Shown here in pieces: positions 1 through 7,320 of a stretch of 10,363 bases of DNA. Source of the DNA: Chloroflexia bacterium (GTDB lineage Bacteria > Chloroflexota > Chloroflexia > Thermomicrobiales > JALYUS01); the NCBI GenBank assembly GCA_025924435.1, contig JAICIL010000149.1, forward strand, positions 1 through 10,363. The letters are read 5' to 3'. The position numbers and the translations under genes are program-made. The notes under the pieces were generated by a model. It was given only the letters and a program-made list of their open reading frames with translations. It was not told where the DNA came from and did no database searches. Position 1 is the stretch's first letter. Each line of letters begins with the position of its first letter.

Positions 1-1108
1 CGCTCCATTTGGAGAGCAGCGCGTTGTCCCGCACGCACTTGAAGATCGCGCCGAGATCGTCCGGCACCGTCGTGAGGAAGCAGGACGAGAGTTGCGGGTG
101 GCGCGTCCCCGCGTTGAAGAGCGTCGGCGACGAGGGCGTGAAGGCGAACTGCGAGATCAGATCATAGAAGGCAATCGCCCGCCCCTCGCGGTCCTCCTCG
201 TTCAATGCGATGCCCATCGCGACGCGCATCCAGAAGAGTTGCGGCGGCTCGTAGCGGCGGCCCTTCGTCTGCAGGAGGTAGCGGTCGTAGAGCGTCTGCA
301 AACCGAGATAATTGAAGAGCAGGTCGCGCTCCGGCCGCAGGGCGGCGGCGATCCGATCGAGGTCGAAGGTCGCCAATTCCGGGTCGAGCATCCCCGCCGC
401 GATGCCGGTTTCGATATACCGCGCGACATATCCTCGATACATCTCATCCGCACGCGACAGTGAGGTTTCCGCGCCGAACGCCTCCGCGTAGAGCGTGGTG
501 AGCAGGAGGCGCGCGGCGACGTAGGTGTACGCCGGGTCGCGCTCGATGCGGGAGCGGGCGGCGAGGATGAGCGCCTGGGCGATCTCCCGCTCGGTGATAC
601 CGTTGTAGACGCCGCCGATTGCCTCCGCGAGGACGGGCGCGGCGAGGTCGTCGCCCAGCCCCGCCAACCCCGCGCACGCTTCTTCGATCCGCTGCCGGAG
701 CGCGTCATGATCCAGTGCCGCCGTTGTGCCGTCCGCCCGCGTGTAGTGGACGACGCGCGCCCGTCGCTCCTCCGCCCGCGCCTCGCGATAGAGGATGTAC
801 CGCCGCGCGACGCCGTGATCCCCGGCGCGCATGAGGGACTTCTCGACCTCGTCTTGAATCTGCTCGACTCGCACGTCCTCTTGCGTGTGGCACCAGACGA
901 CGACCTCGGTCGCCAATCCGGCGATCTTCGCCGCCGTCTCGGGTGCGAAGGGGATGTCGGCGGAGAGATCGAGTTCGGCGCGGAATGCCTTCTCGATGGC
1001 GGCCCGGATGCGCTCGCCATCGAACGCGGCGATTGAGCCGTCCCGCTTCCGCACAGCGGGGAGCGCGCGATGGCCGTTGGTGTGCGGGGCACGAGAGGTG
1101 AGAGACAT
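1..1108 (-). CDS. nrdA: Class I ribonucleoside-diphosphate reductase large (alpha) subunit, N-terminal part; C-terminus beyond the window
   Basis: Reduces ribonucleoside diphosphates to deoxyribonucleotides together with a small radical-generating subunit (NrdB), which would lie off the left edge. The open frame has 369 codons with no stop before position 1. The ATG at 1108-1106 follows an SD, GGGAGG (complement of 1116-1121), by 7 nt. Residues about 17-115 form a complete ATP-cone (VRKRDGS near 19-25, ending ARRYILYREARAEERRAR). Residues about 119-210 look like a second, more diverged cone (HYTRADG) merging into the usual N-terminal RNR domain (TYVAARLLL). The barrel domain starts around residue 230, with the conserved stretch TPSSPTLFNAGTRHPQLSSC; C343 is the equivalent of the first redox-active cysteine (C225 in E. 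coli NrdA). The remaining cysteines and the NPCGE-type loop are outside the window. It sits 156 bp downstream of nrdJ on the same strand and could be co-transcribed. Class Ia versus another class I subtype cannot be settled without the neighbour gene. Confidence 0.92.
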   Translation of the reverse strand, partial: MSLTSRAPHTNGHRALPAVRKRDGSIAAFDGERIRAAIEKAFRAELDLSADIPFAPETAAKIAGLATEVVVWCHTQEDVRVEQIQDEVEKSLMRAGDHGVARRYILYREARAEERRARVVHYTRADGTTAALDHDALRQRIEEACAGLAGLGDDLAAPVLAEAIGGVYNGITEREIAQALILAARSRIERDPAYTYVAARLLLTTLYAEAFGAETSLSRADEMYRGYVARYIETGIAAGMLDPELATFDLDRIAAALRPERDLLFNYLGLQTLYDRYLLQTKGRRYEPPQLFWMRVAMGIALNEEDREGRAIAFYDLISQFAFTPSSPTLFNAGTRHPQLSSCFLTTVPDDLGAIFKCVRDNALLSKWS

Positions 1109-1185
1109 GGCGCAACCTCCCAAAGCGGCGCGCGAGGGGCGCGTCACCCGATTCAACAGATATGCGGATTGCGATGACGAAGAAT

Positions 1186-1261
1186 CCTACCCCCAACCCC
1201 CTCCCTAAAGGGAGGGGGCTTCGTCTCCCCTTCCCCACGGGGGAAGGGGTCGGGGGTTAGG
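1186..1261. repeat. Palindromic C/G-rich intergenic repeat, two hairpins
   Basis: Fills half of the nrdJ-nrdA gap. Hairpin 1 has perfect 9-bp arms, 1197-1205 and 1210-1218 (loop TAAA). Hairpin 2 has perfect 10-bp arms, 1227-1236 and 1240-1249 (loop ACG). The outer ends are near inverted repeats (CCTACCCCCAA at 1186-1196; complement of CCTAACCCCCGA at 1250-1261). The same sequence family recurs at 4065-4192, 5148-5185 and 5322-5394. In the nrdJ transcript both hairpins could attenuate or terminate, but no U-run follows, so it is not called a terminator. No separate convincing promoter for nrdA was seen in the remaining 1109-1185. Confidence 0.85.
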
Positions 1262-1264
1262 TAA

Positions 1265-3703
1265 TCAGCACTCGCTGTAGCCGCAGGCGTGGCACTTCTT
1301 GCAGCCCTCTTCGAGGACGAAGGCGGCGGAACCGCACTGCGGGCAGAGATTACCGGAGGGCTGCGGCGCTTTGTCGGCGACCGTGGCCGATGTGGAGCCG
1401 ACCGCCGGGGCGGCGTGGCCGTTCGTGACCGCCTCGCCGAAGTGCATGGCGATCGCCTTGCCGATGGCGTCCGGCAGCGAGCGGACCTGCGCGGGGCCGA
1501 AGCCGACCGACCGCGAGCCGCCGATGCCGCGCAATTGCTCGGCGACCGCTTTGGCGCGCTCGCCCTGCGAGAGCGTCGAGGGGAGCCGGAGGGTGAGCGA
1601 GATCAATCGCCCCATGCCGTCCGCCATCGCCTCGATGTCCGAACCGGCGCGGCCGATCGTCGCGAAGACTTCCAGCGGCCCCTCGTCATCGGAATTGATC
1701 GTGATGTAGACCTTGCCTTCCGGCGCGGTCAACTTCCGCGTGTACCCCTGCACGAGGTCCGGGCGCGGCTTGATCGTGGCGAGCGTCGCCGCCGTCGGCG
1801 TGCCGCTGCCGGAGGCGGCGGGGGCAACCGCGGGCACGGGGGCGGGGGCGGCCTCCGCCTTCTGCTCCTTCACGCCGATATTCAGCACCTGCTCGCTCTT
1901 GCAGCCGTCCCGGAAGACGGTGATGCCCTTGCAGCCGGTGTCGTAGGCGCTCATGTACGCCTCGGCGATGTCGGCGCGCGTCGCCTCGTTCGGCAGGTTG
2001 ACGGTCTTGGAGATCGAGTTGTCCACGTACTTCTGCCACGCCGCCTGCTGGCGGACGTGCCATTCCGGCTTGATCTCCTGCGCCGTGACGTAGACGCGCT
2101 GAATTTCTTCGGGGACGCCCGGCGCGCCCCTGACGCTGCCCGTTGCGATCAGGTGCCGCTCCAATTCCTCGCTCCACAGGCCGCGCCGCTCCATCTCCGC
2201 CTTGAAGATCGGGTTGACGAAGGTGAGGACGCGGTACTCCTTGCCCTGCTTGACGCGGTGCTGGAAGGCGAGGGCGAAGATCGGCTCGATGCCGCTGGAG
2301 CAGTCCGCCAGGATGCTGATCGAACCCGTCGGCGCGACCGTCGTCACCGTGCCGTTGCGGACGGGCGCGTCGCTCGCGTAGATGCTCTCGGGGAAGTTCG
2401 GGAAGGGGCCGCGCTCCGTGGCGAGATTGCGCGAGGCGGACCAGCCCCACTCGTCAATCTTCGCCATGATCTCCTCGCCCAGTTTCAGCGCCTCGTCGGA
2501 GTCGTACGGGATGCCGAGCAGGAAGAGCAGGTCCGCCCAGCCCATCACGCCGAGGCCGATGCGCCGGTTCGCGCGCACCTTCTCCTGAATCTGGGGCAGC
2601 GGCAGCGGATTGACATCAATCACGTCGTCGAGGAAGCGCACCGTCAGCCGCGTGACGCGCTCCAACTCCTCCCAATCGAGGAAGACGCGCTCCCCGACCC
2701 GCTTCGTCGTCGCCGCGAGGTTAATAGAACCGAGGTTGCACGCATCGTATGGACCTAACCATTGCTCACCACAGGGGTTAGTTGCTTCAAGCAATTCAAT
2801 TGCGGGAGTCGGGTTGCTCTTGCTGTTGTTGGCGCGGTCAATGAAGACGAAGCCGGGGTCGCCGGAGCGCCAGGCGGCGTCCACGATCTGCTCCCAGACC
2901 TCCCGCGCGCGCTTCCGCCCGACGATCTCACCGGAGTGCGGCTCGACCAGGTCGTACTCGGTGTCCTCCTTGACGGCCCGCATGAAGGTATCGGTGGCGG
3001 CGACGGAGATGTTGAAATTCGTCACGCCGCCGTCGAGTTTGCAGGTGATGAACTTCTCGACATCCGGGTGATCCACGCGCAGGATGCCCATGTTCGCGCC
3101 GCGCCGCGTGCCACCCTGCTTCACCTGCTCGGTCGCCGCGTCGAAGATGCGCATGAAGGAGACGGGGCCGCTCGCCACGCCCTGGCTCGTGCCGACGGTG
3201 CTCCCCTCCGGGCGCAGGCGGGAGAAGGAGAACCCGGTGCCGCCCCCCGATTTATGGATAATTGCTGCATACTTTACCGCGTCGAAGATGCCCTCGATGG
3301 TGTCCTCGACGGGGAGGACGAAGCAGGCGGAGAGTTGCAGGCCGTTGTCCTTGCCCGCGTTCATCAGCGTCGGGGAGTTGGCGAGGAACTTGCCCGTGAC
3401 GAGCACTTCGTAGAACCGGGCGGCGGTTTCGTAGACATCGCCGCCGTAGTTCGCCTCCGCCTGGGCGACGGCCGTGGCGACGCGCCAGCAGAGGCCATCC
3501 TCATCTTCGAGGAACTGCCCGTCCTTCTTCCACAAGTAGCGCTCGCGCAGCACGCGCACGGCGGACTTGGACCACTGGCCCTTCAGCGCCGGGCGCTGCA
3601 TCGCCGCCGCGTGCGCGCCATTGCCGTTACTCTTCCCGTTTCCGTTGCTCGTCTTCCCGGTCATGTCCGCCGCCTTCAGCCGTTTCGTGGGTACCGACGC
3701 CAT
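1265..3703 (-). CDS. nrdJ: Vitamin B12-dependent (class II) ribonucleotide reductase
   Basis: Makes deoxyribonucleotides with adenosylcobalamin as radical source, needing neither oxygen nor a second subunit. The protein has 812 residues, a normal length for the long NrdJ form. Residues 1-40 are a low-complexity Asn/Gly tail (NGNGKSNGNG). The catalytic barrel spans about 45-610: redox pair C127 (LSACFV) and C322 (DACNLGS), thiyl-radical C311 with N309 and E313 in NPCGE (309-313), and PTGSIS at 458-463. A Pro/Ala-rich linker (about 619-645) leads to a TSCPD-type domain (about 655-760). The C-terminus is a zinc-ribbon/redox tail with C787, C790, C801, C804, C807 and C812 (CHACGYSEC). No ATP-cone is visible. 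The ATG at 3703 is supported by AAGGGAG (complement of 3713-3719) 9 nt away; in-frame M14 and M35 are alternatives within the poorly conserved tail. The gene lies behind tandem promoters and a long leader, with nrdA downstream. Two patches (2741-2830 and 3251-3277), over the NPCGE and KYAAIIHK motifs, use AT-rich codons unlike the rest of the gene. Confidence 0.97.
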   Translation of the reverse strand: MASVPTKRLKAADMTGKTSNGNGKSNGNGAHAAAMQRPALKGQWSKSAVRVLRERYLWKKDGQFLEDEDGLCWRVATAVAQAEANYGGDVYETAARFYEVLVTGKFLANSPTLMNAGKDNGLQLSACFVLPVEDTIEGIFDAVKYAAIIHKSGGGTGFSFSRLRPEGSTVGTSQGVASGPVSFMRIFDAATEQVKQGGTRRGANMGILRVDHPDVEKFITCKLDGGVTNFNISVAATDTFMRAVKEDTEYDLVEPHSGEIVGRKRAREVWEQIVDAAWRSGDPGFVFIDRANNSKSNPTPAIELLEATNPCGEQWLGPYDACNLGSINLAATTKRVGERVFLDWEELERVTRLTVRFLDDVIDVNPLPLPQIQEKVRANRRIGLGVMGWADLLFLLGIPYDSDEALKLGEEIMAKIDEWGWSASRNLATERGPFPNFPESIYASDAPVRNGTVTTVAPTGSISILADCSSGIEPIFALAFQHRVKQGKEYRVLTFVNPIFKAEMERRGLWSEELERHLIATGSVRGAPGVPEEIQRVYVTAQEIKPEWHVRQQAAWQKYVDNSISKTVNLPNEATRADIAEAYMSAYDTGCKGITVFRDGCKSEQVLNIGVKEQKAEAAPAPVPAVAPAASGSGTPTAATLATIKPRPDLVQGYTRKLTAPEGKVYITINSDDEGPLEVFATIGRAGSDIEAMADGMGRLISLTLRLPSTLSQGERAKAVAEQLRGIGGSRSVGFGPAQVRSLPDAIGKAIAMHFGEAVTNGHAAPAVGSTSATVADKAPQPSGNLCPQCGSAAFVLEEGCKKCHACGYSEC

Positions 3704-3880
3704 CTCCCGTGACTCCCTTCGTCCGAACCGACCCGCAGGTATGGTGCCCGGAGAACCGACCTGCCTCGAATGACCGCAACGCCGGAAATTAGAACACCCC
3801 CCGTATCCGCCGCTTCCCGCCCTGCTTCACGGAAGAAAGGGGATATATCGGGGTGTCTGCAATCTGGCACCACAAGATGT
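3704..3880 (-). other. Structured 5' leader of nrdJ
   Basis: About 177 nt separate the expected start of the downstream promoter (near 3880) from the nrdJ ATG. On the transcript strand an ACACCCC/GGGGTGT pairing (GGGGTGT on + at 3850-3856, ACACCCC starting at 3794) plus an inner TATCC/GGATA pairing would form a long stem. A second stem pairs GCAGGT and ACCTGC (+ strand 3735-3740 with 3759-3764, 18-nt loop). The 9-mer GAACCGACC occurs twice on the + strand, at 3725-3733 and 3753-3761. I looked for the cobalamin riboswitch core (GCCACTG box and partners) and did not find it. The structure is seen in the sequence; a regulatory role is inference. Confidence 0.4.
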
Positions 3881-3886
3881 AGGGGT

Positions 3887-3915
3887 ATCGTAGCGGCACT
3901 CGCGTCGCTTGTCAA
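3887..3915 (-). promoter_or_regulatory. nrdJ promoter P2 (sigma-70 type)
   Basis: On the minus strand a perfect -35, TTGACA (3915-3910), is followed by exactly 17 bp and a -10, TACGAT (3892-3887, 4 of 6 matches). Transcription would begin near 3880 and run into nrdJ. Confidence 0.7.
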
Positions 3916-3923
3916 GGGCAATC

Positions 3924-3952
3924 AATATATACGTACATTCTGTACGTGTCAA
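3924..3952 (-). promoter_or_regulatory. nrdJ promoter P1 (sigma-70 type)
   Basis: A second perfect -35, TTGACA (3952-3947), has a 17-bp spacer and a -10, TATATT (3929-3924, 5 of 6 matches), 37 bp upstream of P2 on the same strand. It scores better than P2. Its spacer is almost entirely occupied by the palindrome at 3931-3947. Confidence 0.72.
3931..3947. promoter_or_regulatory. Perfect 17-bp palindrome, candidate operator in nrdJ P1
   Basis: ACGTACA-TTC-TGTACGT: two exact 7-bp arms about a 3-bp centre, filling the spacer between the -35 and -10 of P1. A dimeric repressor bound here would block RNA polymerase at P1 but leave P2 partly clear. It does not fit the NrdR-box pattern I know (paired ACACNATAT-like boxes), nor the cyanobacterial LexA box, which has a shorter gap between its GTAC words. 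The binding protein is unknown. Confidence 0.5.
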
Positions 3953-4297
3953 GAAGGCACAGCGAAACAGCACGCTGGGGATAACGGCGAGCGCCGGTGG
4001 ATGGCGCGTCACACAGGCTACAGTGTATGGAGAATACGGACCCGACGCGAATTGCGCGGGCCTCCCTAACCCCCGGCCCCTTCCCGCACCGGGAGGGGGT
4101 GACTCGTTGCGATGCCGTGCTCTTTCCCCGAACACTGTAATCTCGCGGAGGCTCGCTCCCCTTCCCTCCGAGGGAAGGGGCCGGGGGTTAGGACGCTCCG
4201 TCACGGGCGACAACGCATATACCCTGCCGCATTGCGGGGGCCGTGGATGGATGCGAAACTTGGCGCACGGATGATGGCAAAGACAGGGGAGGGCGCG
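3953..4297. other. Gene-free stretch upstream of the dehalogenase
   Basis: From 3953 to 4064 and from 4193 to 4297 I see no gene, RNA or strong promoter; the middle is the palindromic repeat at 4065-4192. Open frames crossing it translate the repeat (PNPRPLPSEGRG-like strings on either strand) and are not credible. A poor -10-like TATACC near 4218 has no partner -35. The dehalogenase promoter is therefore unassigned. Confidence 0.5.
4065..4192. repeat. Palindromic repeat with 21-bp perfect terminal inverted arms
   Basis: Positions 4065-4085 and 4172-4192 are exact reverse complements (CCTAACCCCCGG... / ...CCGGGGGTTAGG). Inside are two hairpins: 4077-4096, with one wobble, and 4158-4167 pairing perfectly with 4171-4180 over a CCG loop. 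The central 56 bp (about 4101-4156) is unrelated unique sequence. Two inverted half-units enclosing a core suggest a small REP/MITE-like element; no reading frame or clear target-site duplication is seen. Confidence 0.85.
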
Positions 4298-5185
4298 ATG
4301 TTCGAGGGATTCGACGCGGCGGACATTGATACCGGCGAGGTGGTCATCCACGCGCGGCGCGGCGGCGGCGGCCCGCCGCTCCTGCTCCTGCACGGTCACC
4401 CCCAGACGCACGCGATGTGGCATCTGATCGCCCCGCGCCTCGCCGAGCATTTCACCGTCGTCGCGACCGACTTGACGGGCTACGGCGACAGCGGCAAGCC
4501 GCCGACGACGCCCGACCACGCGCCCTACGCGAAGCGCGCGATGGCGCGGGCGCAGGTCGCGGTGATGCGCGACCTCGGCTTCGACCGTTTCTTCGTCGCG
4601 GGGCACGACCGGGGCGGTCGGGTGGCTTATCGCATGGCGCTCGACCACCCGGAGCGCGTCGCCAAACTGGCGGTGCTGGACATCATCCCGACGGGCGAAG
4701 CCTACCGGCGTGCGGACATGAAGTTCGGCCTCGGCTACTGGCACTGGTTCTTCCTCGCGCAGCCCTATGACCTGCCGGAGCGACTCCTCGGGGCCGACCC
4801 GGACGCCTACTACTTCCGCGGCACGCGCGCGCTTTTCGCGCCCGAAGCCCTTGAGGAATACCTCCGCTGCGTCCACGACCCGGCGACGATCCACGCGATG
4901 TGCGAGGACTACCGGGCCGGGGCGACGATAGACTTCGCGCTCGACGAGGCGGATCGCGGCGCGCGGCGCATCGCCAGCCCGACGCTCGCCTTGTGGGGCC
5001 GCCGGGGCGCGCTGGAAGCGTGGTACGACGTGCCGGCGATCTGGCGCGACTGGGCGGACGATGTGCAAGGCCGGTCGCTCGACTGCGGCCACTACCTCGC
5101 CGAGGAAGCGCCCGACGAGACCTACGCGGCGCTGCACGCCTTCTTTTCCTCACCCCCAACCCCTTCCCGGTTCGGGAAGGGGTGA
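4298..5185 (+). CDS. Alpha/beta hydrolase of the fluoroacetate/haloacetate dehalogenase family
   Basis: Predicted cytoplasmic hydrolase of 295 residues that would displace halide from short 2-haloacids. After the oxyanion region (LLLHGHP, 29-35) come the nucleophile elbow GHDRGGR with D104, R105 and R108, the acid D128 (AVLDII), the cap-domain halide site H149-W150 (YWHWFFLAQP) and Y205 (CEDYRAGATIDF), and the base H265 (DCGHYLAEE). These match, in order and spacing, the residues known for Rhodopseudomonas fluoroacetate dehalogenase (D110, R111, R114, D134, H155, W156, Y219, H280). The ATG at 4298 follows AGGGGAGGG (4285-4293) by 4 nt; the in-frame ATGs at 4271 and 4274 lack an SD. The last eleven residues (SPPTPSRFGKG) and the stop codon are encoded by a copy of the dispersed palindrome (5148-5185), so the C-terminus has been remodelled. 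Some relatives act as epoxide or other hydrolases, so dehalogenation of fluoroacetate itself is not certain. Confidence 0.88.
   Translation: MFEGFDAADIDTGEVVIHARRGGGGPPLLLLHGHPQTHAMWHLIAPRLAEHFTVVATDLTGYGDSGKPPTTPDHAPYAKRAMARAQVAVMRDLGFDRFFVAGHDRGGRVAYRMALDHPERVAKLAVLDIIPTGEAYRRADMKFGLGYWHWFFLAQPYDLPERLLGADPDAYYFRGTRALFAPEALEEYLRCVHDPATIHAMCEDYRAGATIDFALDEADRGARRIASPTLALWGRRGALEAWYDVPAIWRDWADDVQGRSLDCGHYLAEEAPDETYAALHAFFSSPPTPSRFGKG
5148..5185. repeat. Single-hairpin repeat copy overlapping the dehalogenase stop codon
   Basis: A CCTCACCCCCAA flank leads into perfect 10-bp arms at 5160-5169 and 5173-5182 (loop GTT). The next three bases, 5183-5185, are the TGA that stops the dehalogenase. It belongs to the same family as the copies at 1186-1261 and 4065-4192. 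The hairpin lacks a U-run, so it is at best a weak or factor-dependent terminator for the + strand. Confidence 0.85.
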
Positions 5186-5243
5186 TGTGCTGCATAGCGG
5201 GTGCTGTTTGGGCGGCAATCGTCGTGATCAAAGGGGCGCAATG

Positions 5244-5282
5244 AAAAAACCAATCCCTTCCTTCATCAAGGAAGGGATTGGT
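5244..5282 (-). terminator. Rho-independent terminator of the MFS transporter transcript
   Basis: On the minus strand a perfect 15-bp stem (5282-5268 with 5263-5249, loop of 4 nt) is followed at once by six T residues (complement of 5249-5244). It lies about 120 bp beyond the stop codon of the symporter. In the + direction the stem is preceded by A residues and has no U-run after it, so it should act mainly on the minus strand. Confidence 0.88.
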
Positions 5283-5321
5283 GCGGGCCAAGGAGCGAAG
5301 ACTATCGGAGAAACCAGTATG

Positions 5322-5394
5322 CTCCCCTCTCCATCGCCGCCATGATCTCGCGCTATCGAAGCGCCGGGGCGATGGAGAGGGGTCGGGGGTGAGG
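5322..5394. repeat. Variant palindromic repeat between convergent genes
   Basis: Perfect 15-bp arms at 5324-5338 and 5368-5382 enclose 29 bp. The right flank, GGGGTCGGGGGTGAGG (5379-5394), matches the flank of the copy at 1246-1261 except for one base, tying this element to the same family although its stem core (CTCCATCGCC) differs. It starts nine bases after the symporter stop codon on the transcript of that gene. Confidence 0.75.
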
Positions 5395-5402
5395 AAAATC
5401 CT

Positions 5403-7040
<1,638 letters not shown>

Positions 7041-7222
7041 GGATGTCTCCCTCGTTTCACCCATCACCGCTGGACGCATACCAGAAGATTGGTACGAGAA
7101 AGCCGCGCCCGTGCTGGCTGCCCCCTTTCTGTCCCTCGATCGAGACCGGCAATAACGCCGATACCAAAGGACCCCAGGACGCGCCGTTGCGCCTGTGCAC
7201 ATACCTGTTTGCCGTAGATTGA

Positions 7223-7231
7223 AGTATAGCA
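7223..7231 (-). promoter_or_regulatory. Extended -10 element, candidate transporter promoter
   Basis: Minus strand TG-C-TATACT: five of six matches to TATAAT plus the TGn extension. The -35 position (about 7246-7251) reads CGTACG and lies in the core of the 28-bp palindrome, which fits a promoter that relies on the extended -10 and is controlled by a bound regulator. Confidence 0.45.
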
Positions 7232-7236
7232 TATCT

Positions 7237-7264
7237 GTGCAAGAGCGTACGTACAGTTATGCAC
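7237..7264. promoter_or_regulatory. 28-bp interrupted palindrome, candidate operator
   Basis: Outer arms GTGCA (7237-7241) and TGCAC (7260-7264) share the exact centre of the inner 8-bp palindrome GTACGTAC (7247-7254). It overlaps the -35 region of the transporter promoter. It contains the word ACGTACA, also the arm of the palindrome in the nrdJ promoter. The binding protein is unknown. Confidence 0.35.
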
Positions 7265-7311
7265 GACGACAATTGCGGGCAATGGCGAGCGGGAAAGTCG
7301 GCGATACAACA

Positions 7312-7320
7312 TGCTACACT
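7312..7320 (+). promoter_or_regulatory. Extended -10 element, candidate metallo-hydrolase promoter
   Basis: TG-C-TACACT: four of six matches plus the TGn extension. No -35 match is seen at 16-18 bp. A start near 7327 would leave a leader of about 69 nt carrying the SD. Confidence 0.35.

Noticed and set aside
202..1092. 296-codon open frame on the - strand
   Set aside because: Out of frame with nrdA; Ser/Arg-rich low-complexity product, while the nrdA frame in the same interval is fully conserved.
1289..2758. 489-codon open frame on the + strand
   Set aside because: Also antisense to nrdJ, Arg/Asp-rich, with no SD or recognisable domain.
1265..3703. Intein in nrdJ
   Set aside because: The 812-residue frame runs through every catalytic motif with no insertion and no intein blocks; only possible footprints are reported.
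2762..3712. 316-codon open frame on the + strand
   Set aside because: Complement of nrdJ, whose catalytic motifs and domain order are unmistakable. The + frame gives an Arg/Asp/Ala-rich product with no family resemblance, as expected opposite a GC-rich gene.
3704..3880. Cobalamin riboswitch upstream of nrdJ
   Set aside because: The conserved B12-box (GCCACTG-like) and partner elements are not found; only generic stems are seen.
3881..3960. NrdR boxes in the nrdJ promoter
   Set aside because: The palindrome present has GTACA/TGTAC arms and a 3-bp centre and lacks the AT-rich ACACNATAT-type core and the paired-box spacing.
3827..5137. 436-codon open frame on the - strand covering the repeat and the dehalogenase
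   Set aside because: Antisense to the dehalogenase active-site motifs, and its remainder translates the palindromic repeat.
1186..5394. CRISPR array from the recurring C/G-rich repeats
   Set aside because: The copies are far apart, palindromic and mostly intergenic, without regular spacers or cas genes.
7041..7222. T-box or other riboswitch in the transporter leader
   Set aside because: The leader is long, but no GGTGGNACCGCG-type T-box sequence or other known core is present.
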